From assembly GCA_016648135.1 (NCBI GenBank), contig JADDOH010010052.1, positions 1 to 64,000 on the forward strand: 64,000 bases of DNA. Reading direction: 5' to 3'. The notes beneath the pieces were generated by a model. The model saw only the letters and a program-made list of their open reading frames with translations. It had not been told where the DNA came from and did no database searches. The position numbers and the translations under genes are program-made. Origin of the DNA: Agrypnia vestita (taxonomy: Eukaryota; Arthropoda; Insecta; Trichoptera; Phryganeidae). Shown piece by piece: positions 57,370 through 64,000 of this stretch (position 1 is the stretch's first letter; every line of letters begins with the position of its first letter).

Positions 57370-60300
57370 TCACAGGTCCACCTTGATCGGTGTCCGCAGC
57401 GAACCATGGAACTCGGCAATGTCATCTTCTTTGAGGAGGCCCTTTTCAGGGCTATCATTCATCCTGTCCGTTACACTACCGATATGCTATTTTAAAATTA
57501 AATCCCACTACGAAGGTATACTATATTGGCAGTAATGTGTATATTTGTGTAAGTATATTTGTACATGCATACATATACGTAGGTACTATATATATGCGTA
57601 TATGTATACATGATTGACTAGTAGTTGGGAATAACACCTATTTACTGGATGATAAGCCATAAATTTACTAAAAAAAAGTTCTTATTTCAACAAAAATTCA
57701 AGAAAAATCCTGTAGTACCGCACTATAGTGAACGTAATACATTAACATCTCTAATAAGGAACGAGGAGCCTAGAATACTGCTGCGGATTCTAATGATTTA
57801 TTTTATTTCACTCCAATCTATTTAATATTGCCTCTAAAATTTGAAGTGTTTCGGTACAAAACTTTTGAGAAAGCTGTTTTTCGAATTTCTAGAGAGTTGA
57901 GGCCCGCAAACTGTATTGTAAAAATTTTGCGAACGGAGTATAATGTAAATTGTCTTGACCACTCTATTGAATTATAATGTGCTGAATTGGCTACAATCAT
58001 GAACGCATTTTATTTATGAATTCGCTTCATGCATTACTTCAATTTACGATTCTAAAATTAGCGATTTATCGGAATATTCCATGAAATATTTATGGTCGTA
58101 AATTCGCTTTATGGTCGAGTCTGTATAATATACATATGTAGATATTTACATTATCCAAAACTTGTTACAGTCATTATTGTACTTTATATTTATCGGTTTG
58201 AAGGATCCCGCCCTAAGTTAATTTTCCAAGCAGTCGATTTTTGCCTTTTTAAATGCTTATGGAATATTATTTTATATTTTAAATTTATGTGTTGGTAGGT
58301 ACTACACTTATTTTTCTATAAATCCATTTATTTTATATATTATATAGGTAGGTTAGGTACATTTCATTTAGGCACATGTTCATGTTTTATTATTTGCAAA
58401 TTGCATAAAAAACTGCAGTGGGGAAAGAAACGACTAAAACCATGACAATCAGTGGCGTAACTAAAAAGATGTGTCCAAACCACAATATGTACAGAGATTA
58501 ACTAAACTAGTTCTTTAGTAGAGGGGATGAGTCACTGCGGAAGAATCTCCGGTCTCACGACTCACGACTGTCTAAGACTGTCTAATACTGCAGTTGAAGT
58601 ATTTGTTTTTTGGATTTGTATTTATTTTTTTATTTTTACATAATGTAGTACAATAAAACATAAAATAAATAAACATATTTTTCGACAATCTCTATTAATT
58701 CTTGCATAATCAAATCCCCTAGTAAACAACACATATTTTTTAGACGCATTTTTTAAATTTTCCAAACCGAGTCTCTTAATTAAAAATATCTTGTAAAAAA
58801 GCGCAACTTATTTGCTAATACATTATACTTTTAAGAGAATTTGGTGCAGTGGATATGACACTTGCTTCCCACATCGAGGGTTCCGGGCTCGATTCCCGGT
58901 GAGGTCACAATTTAATCCATGTGATTTACTCAAGCCTGGCTGTTTTGTGATATATGTCGCTTCTATAATTGGGCCTCCTGGCCTGTTGAAGCGTAAATAA
59001 AAAATTTAAAAAAATAAAAAAAAAATTACAAGCTAGTAGAATTTTTTTAAACATGGCGATTGTATTGTCACTAAACATCTTACCATTTTGTGGACAAGGA
59101 ATTTACATTAGTTCATGTCTATTTATTTTGGCGATCTGTAGTCTCAACGAAAAATAGATCAAATAAATTGGACCCCAATGCAAAATGGAAGGGCCTCATG
59201 TATATTAGATGAGAGAATATTGGTAATTTGTTGGTATACTTCTTTCCATTTAAGTAAGACAATCGAATTAGTATGTGTAAGCCGTGCATACAAGGCATAC
59301 TGTTTCGTTGTGTTGGTGTTTATACCCCTAAACACCAACACAGTGAAACAATGTGCGTCGTGCGTAGGTACTACACACACTAATAATTCGATTATTTTTC
59401 TTAAGTGGAAAAAAGTCTACTACACGATTTATCCATTAAGGTACAGATACACATGCTTATTAGTGGCATGTGAATAAGCATGCCACTAATAAGCATGCCC
59501 TTACAACTGTACACACTTGCTCATTATTAGCTTGCTTATTTTAAGCATGCTCATAAATAAGCATGCTCAAAGCTAACAATCAAACACACATGCTTATTAG
59601 TGGCATGCTCTTGTCATAGAATAGAGACGCTCTTGTTCAAAATGGAAACATTGCAAACTGAAATAGAAAATTCAAGTGAACCAATAAATCAAAACAGTTC
59701 CCGAGTTTCCATCCGCACATTTTTGATTTTAGTTTTTATAATTTTTATTTCTTGCTATATTATTTTTACACAACGGTGACGGAGTATTCCACAGACATTC
59801 GTAATTCCTATAATAAGTCACGAAAAGTAATGTTTTATCATCTCCCCAATGCGCCATATTTGCTTCATCTTTCGCGGACTGAGAAGATCGCATTGATAAT
59901 ACTAGCCGCGAAGCCCGCGAATAACATAAGCGTGCTCATAATAAGCAAGCCTGTTCACACATGCTCAAAAGATACCCCTTCTCATGGTGAATGACATTAG
60001 TATGCTCGTAATCAACCGGTTCATAATATGGTGAAAAAAAAATTGTTAATAATTCATATATTGCTTGCTTTATTTTTATTTAAAAACCTTTTTTCAAAAA
60101 TACATGTACAAAATATATTAATTTATACAAAAATGTCACATTCACTCCAACCTGGTGCCACTGATGACTACCATCAGAAGGATCAAATAATCTTTGATAC
60201 TGAAGAAATTTCGTCACGGTCGTGAAAGATATTAGATAATAAGATAAGTATAAATACAATAGAGTGTCATCGTACGGTGAGGCAGATATTGGAAACTCGT

Positions 60301-62749
60301 CACCCTCCCTGACAACGTGCATTATATACATTATACGCATTACTGATTATTGCTGTTCTTTCACATTTCCTCCTTATTATTACTAAGTTTTATTTATTTC
60401 TGTTACGGTAATCTTTTTATGTTAATGTTAAATATATAAAGTCTATAAAGTTATTATCGTCTTAATTGTGTCGTCCTATAAAAGGAAAATTTCACATTTT
60501 TTAATAGAAGAATCTTAACTTTGGTTTAGAAAATACACTTATGAAAAAGATTTTTTTTAATATGTATACTCACGTTAAAAAACGATTTTGTAAATCACGA
60601 TTTTAAACTCCATCAAACGCTTATTTTCGCAAGTGACGTTAGGCTAGACATTCATTCGTTTTTTTACAAAAAAAAAAATTTGAATACCTAGTGCTTTGCG
60701 GCGGTATATAGCGGCTTTTTGTATAGTGCGTCCATAGAGTCATGGAAAAATTTCGTAGATGTTATATGGTACCCAAATGTAAAATTCATTCCTGAAAAGT
60801 GAAAAATGAATCCAATATTAAAGCATCAATTTTCGGTAAGTTATATGATTTTCCTTGTGAGAATCCGTCCTCCATTATTTTAAATGTGTTCTTAGATAGT
60901 TATTTAAATTAGAATAGGTCACACGGCAAAATAAAATACAAACACGGCAAAATCTATATAAAAACCACGCAAACACGAGTAAAAACAAAGCGAAAACGAA
61001 GAGTGACCATAGAAAATAAACAAATTATAGTGACAAATACCATAGATCACATATGGTTTATTTATAATTCTTGCTGAACAACGTCACAACCAATCATATC
61101 GCGTTTTAATGGAATGGTATTTTTTAAGATTTTTATTATAAAAATTATGATTGAAAACATTATCCTACACCATCCATACTGAATTAAAATAAATTTATTT
61201 TCTGAATCTATTTCATATATTTTCATTGATATCTGTAAAATGTGAAATTACCCTATTGTGGATATAACAATTTTTTTATTATTTTCATACCATGATGATT
61301 CCTGTTGGATGACCAAATAAATAATATTAACAGTTTATATTTCTGTTATGTTCTGGGTTTAATTAATTAACTTTGCGCCTCCGTGGTACATATTCAAATA
61401 GTTGTGTGTAAACGTGACCGCAATTAGTATAAATTGTTTCCATTTTATTTCATCTCGAATTAAACGATCCGAAGAAAAACGACCCCATTAAAAACATTTC
61501 TAAAATATGACGGCAATACATACATGGGGGACGGCTGATTGAAATGTGTTTAAACCGTATGACAATTGTCATAAACTCACATTTGTTTGTCCGAAATGAT
61601 TGACGGGCGTGACTGTGTTAATGGTTTAATGAAATTTTTATTTTTTTTCGTATTATTATTAACATAAAAGCGTCACTCCAGGGTACTATTAATATAATAA
61701 TATTTTTTTAAATATGCAATTGCGGGAGTTTTCCTTTATACAACCAAACATTTTGGAACGACCCCCACCCTATGTAAAGTATCATAACTAACAAATATAC
61801 CATTTTTAGTTATTCTAGTATTTCACATGCATTTGATACATTTTTAAATGTCAATATGTTTTTAAAATACAGAATGTTTCAGAACTATGGTACCTACGTG
61901 CGAGTAAAAGGTTAAAATGATTTGAAATAAAATGAAAAATACCGCAGATAAATCAATAGTTTTTATTGTTAACCAGCCTTACATACGAACAAATTGTAAA
62001 CTAATCTGTCAACTTCTAACATACAAGAACAAAATATTAAACCTTTTTAAAAACACCGCACCTTGGCCTTATTATACTTTGGTTGGGTAATAAGGCCCAT
62101 AGCTGTAACATACATAAATTTTCGAATTACAAATTATATTTTGTACTTAAGATTGAAAATAAGATAATTACAGTAATTTAACGATGAACTCTTTCAAAAT
62201 CTCGACAATTTGTTTGGCTCAACAGTCATCGGGGCACTCAAAGGTATTAAGATCATTGAGTGCCCCGATGGTTGTTGCTTCTGCTGATAAACAAACGATT
62301 CCACATGAAACCATTTGCCGTGTCTGGTGCATTAATCCGTGGTGTCACAGACAGTCCTATTTCGACAAATCTGATTTCCTTCCGACCAATTTAGCTTCTT
62401 ATTCTACGCTCAGCATGGTAACTCGAAGAAATCACCTGGTCGTTAATACAATTTCTGAGCGTTCTTCAGAGAATAAGTAATCAAAGTTCCTCTCTATATA
62501 GCGCGAACCGCTGCCAGCAGGTATTTTTCTGACCATATCGCTCTTTTGGGAGGCATTGTGGTCTAAATCACTGAAAATAGAGTCCAACTCATTTTTCATA
62601 AGAATAAATGCACTATAATCATTAATAAAATCTCGATAGAAACCAATTATGTAACTGTAATAAGGCTGTGATAGATGGAGAGCATATGGGTAAACGGATA
62701 AGGGGGCAGACAGTACGAATTTATAAGCGTTCCTAGTTACTGTGGTAGT
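57370..62749 (-). CDS. C-terminal part of an unrecognised gene (two exons seen)
   Basis: Partial CDS complement(join(57370-57475, 62436-62749)). The upstream exon follows TTATTTCCCTCCTTACCTTGTAG-type sequence (acceptor at 62750) and is open for 104 codons. It includes YPYALHLSQPYYSYIIGFYR, DFINDYSAFILMKNELDSIF and YIERNFDYLFSEERSEIVL, and ends ACCAG before GTGATT. The last exon follows ATATCGGTAG, completes the split codon, and reads VTDRMNDSPEKGLLKEDDIA then EFHGSLRTPIKVDL and TGA. Phases agree. AATAAA on the minus strand (57241-57246) lies 125 bp beyond the stop, as expected for a 3' UTR. The product is not recognised: acidic and Tyr/Phe-rich, no clear membrane segment. Earlier exons lie beyond 62750, possibly outside the window. 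The frame of the larger exon is broken by many stops on the other strand. That the two exons belong together is inferred. Confidence 0.5.
57478..58445 (-). other. Intron of the minus-strand gene, unclassified
   Basis: AT-rich sequence in the inferred intron between the exons at 57370 and 62436. No element is recognised before 58446. Confidence 0.4.
58446..59155. mobile_element. Dispersed DNA element, copy 2, interrupted by a SINE
   Basis: Starts with CAGTGGCGTAACTA, a terminus often found in hAT elements, and aligns with 47040-47545. The SINE at 58841-59025 interrupts it; alignment resumes with TTACAAG..(3 bp)GTA and an AATTTTTTTAAA-like run on the far side. Confidence 0.65.
58841..59025 (+). 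mobile_element. tRNA-SINE, second family, copy 2
   Basis: TTGGTGCAGTGGATATGACA (A-box region), GGGTTCCGGGCTCGATTCCC (B box), then TATAATTGGGCCTCCTGG and CCTGTTGAAGCGTAAATAAA with an A-rich tail. It is the same family as 54722-54904, in the opposite orientation. Confidence 0.85.
59234..59420. mobile_element. Palindromic MITE, family B copy 2
   Basis: TTCTTTCCATTTAAGTAAGA ... GTGTAAGCCGTGC ... and its complement around a centre near 59327, 187 bp. Same family as 16470-16645; the arms have diverged more here. Terminal GTATACTTC / AAGTCTAC may mark the ends. Confidence 0.85.
59440..60010. repeat. Cluster of AATAAGCATGC palindromic motifs
   Basis: ATGCTTATTAGTGGCATG followed by its inverted copy (CATGCCACTAATAAGCAT) forms a hairpin at 59452-59498. 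The same motif or parts of it recur at 59555-59575, 59585-59612 and 59925-59970. The piece ACACATGCTTATTAGTGGCA occurs twice in direct orientation. Probably an unclassified non-autonomous DNA element with internal repeats; its ends were not found. Confidence 0.6.
60742..60835 (+). pseudogene. Possible THAP-like first exon with premature stop
   Basis: ATG at 60742 gives MEKFRRCYMVPKCKIHS, then TGA, and in the same frame KVKNESNIKASIF up to a donor G|GTAAGT at 60836. R-C-x(n)-V-P-x-C-K at the N-terminus and a later ..SIF before ..DFP recall THAP zinc-finger exons of domesticated or P-element-like genes. The Cys spacing is one residue longer than usual and the stop would kill it. Weak. Confidence 0.2.
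60836..62226. other. Intron of the minus-strand gene, unclassified
   Basis: AT-rich sequence without recognised exon, RNA gene or element. Confidence 0.4.
62227..62270. repeat. Hairpin with perfect 15-bp stem
   Basis: CATCGGGGCACTCAA (62227-62241) and its exact complement (62256-62270) enclose a 14-nt loop. Outside, AACA pairs with TGTT after a 2-nt mismatch. It is GC-rich in an AT-rich region and lies in the intron just downstream of the minus-strand exon 62436-62749. A miRNA-like role is possible but not shown. Confidence 0.6.
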
Positions 62750-64000
62750 CTACAAGGTAAGGAGGGAAATAAGGCCTATGGCTCATTTTTATAGGCCTTA
62801 ATACCAGCATGCCCGAAAATCATAAAAATGTCTTAAAAGATAAGAAATTTGACTATAACTAACTCTTATTCAACTAAAATCATAAAGTGAGTGAATTACA
62901 AAAGACAAGTACAAATTTACATAATTTACTATAAGATTATCAAAATTACTTTTATTATTTCTGTCAGATTTAAATATGAATACACGTGTGTGGAAAATTT
63001 AATTGGCAACTTGTAAAATTTACCAACAATATATTTTGGCATTTATTTGAACTAGGATATCGATACAAATACTTATTTTGTTTAGGTTAACCATTCAAGT
63101 CAATTATTGTTTACGTTAGTCCGTAGGTTGGAGGATTTCATAAGAAGACAAAGATATAAATCTTTAACCTTTAGCCTGTCCAGCCCTTTGGGTCAATGAA
63201 CTCATTAAACTGCTTATTTTAACATGATAAAAATCCCTTCGAAACAATAAGTGTTTATATTCATTTGGAAACAAAGGATATAGAGTATAAATAGTACGAA
63301 GAGGTCTAAGATGCATCACTGTGTTTCTGATTTTTGCTCTGTAAAGTTCTCAAATAAATTTATTAATTCTCGTGGAGAAGTGTGTAACTGAATAAAAACC
63401 CTCTTAAATACTGATACACCTGTGCGGGAAATTTAATTAACGGAAGTGGAAAGTGACATCTGTGAATGCAAGTTTAAACCTCAATCTCCTTTTTATCATA
63501 TTGTTATCTGTTCGTGTGCGCATCTGCGCTATATTTAAGGATAGAATAGTAAAATTCAATCCTGACAAAAAGGGAGTTCCCATATAAATCAATGTTTTCA
63601 AACAAAGTTTTATTGGTCGCTATCGGGCGTACGGGAAGAGAAAAATAAAACTTCTTGAAAAATAAAATTTGTTCGTGTTCATATTTGTGTTCTGAATTTA
63701 AAATAGGAACTAAAAATCAAAAGAGTGAACGAGGGTTTGCATTCATCGTTTACGGCAAAACAAAAAAGTGTGATCCGAACTTGTTAAATATTACAAATGC
63801 AGCTATTGTAATAATCGAGCACATTTAGGTACTTATTGCGGGTTTTAGTGCAATGGTGTCGTATTTCAGTTTGGAATATTATTTTAGGCGGTTTTTTGCT
63901 AGAATATTTTAGATTTTCAATTCATATATTAATATGAAATACTCAAATGTTTATTATAATAAGTAGTCCGTAAAAGTATCTAAGCTAATAGAGCTTTTAG
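62750..64000. other. Right end of the window, upstream intron of the minus-strand gene
   Basis: Minus-strand exons expected here were not recognised with confidence. One short in-frame stretch near 63190-63225 (QFNEFIDPKGWTG on the minus strand) ends in a stop and could be chance. Otherwise AT-rich. Confidence 0.3.

Noticed and set aside
59159..59477. Paired + and - frames at 59.2-59.5 kb
   Set aside because: Mirror-image translations of the second palindromic MITE copy.
1..64000. CRISPR array, operons, riboswitches
   Set aside because: No regular short repeats with unique spacers and no prokaryotic gene organisation. The window is insect nuclear DNA.

Overview
The window looks like insect nuclear DNA, most probably from a moth or butterfly (inference). 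It is strongly AT-rich with isolated GC-rich exons. The gaps are full of TAGGTA/TACCTA strings, mariner, Helitron, tRNA-SINE and decayed LINE pieces of the kind common in Lepidoptera. There are no bacterial-type operons. Most open frames are non-coding, and the real genes are split into exons, several of them without their own ATG.

The best supported gene is the Notch target Hey on the + strand. An N-terminal exon (about 10458-10686), a bHLH exon (11373-11590) and a long last exon (28293-28801) carrying the Orange domain and the C-terminal YRPW motif join in perfect phase. The in-frame start ATG is not in the first recognised exon, so a short upstream initiating exon is implied, probably in the CpG-rich block at 9690-9960. 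Intron 2 is 16.7 kb. It holds four matches to the Su(H)/CSL consensus, two of them 74 bp apart in a GC-rich island at 19.2-19.4 kb. A fifth lies beside the upstream CpG block. The 3' UTR contains K-box and Brd-box matches. Together these suggest direct Notch control plus miRNA control.

A second gene lies on the - strand at 33733-34851. Its two exons fit precisely (16 + 151 aa) and its product is unrecognised. A third - strand gene is visible only as two C-terminal exons (62436-62749 and 57370-57475), followed by an AATAAA signal; they splice in phase across a 5-kb intron and the 5' part lies outside or is unrecognised. A possible + strand last exon sits at 31167-31266. A TATA-preceded 139-codon ORF at 42791-43210 and a CpG-island promoter at 46.0-46.3 kb are further candidates.

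The rest is mobile and repetitive DNA. The left 3.4 kb is tandem-repeat DNA: a 152-bp repeat, a paired LINE-like tail and an old ~75-bp satellite. Elsewhere there are a mariner with perfect 29-bp inverted repeats and one frameshift, a non-autonomous Helitron, two related probable solo LTRs, at least two tRNA-SINE families, several MITE families present as pairs, a long foldback element and LINE reverse-transcriptase remnants. Several are nested in ways the sequence itself demonstrates: an LTR and a hairpin element inside one SINE, a SINE inside a DNA element, and a MITE inside a LINE.
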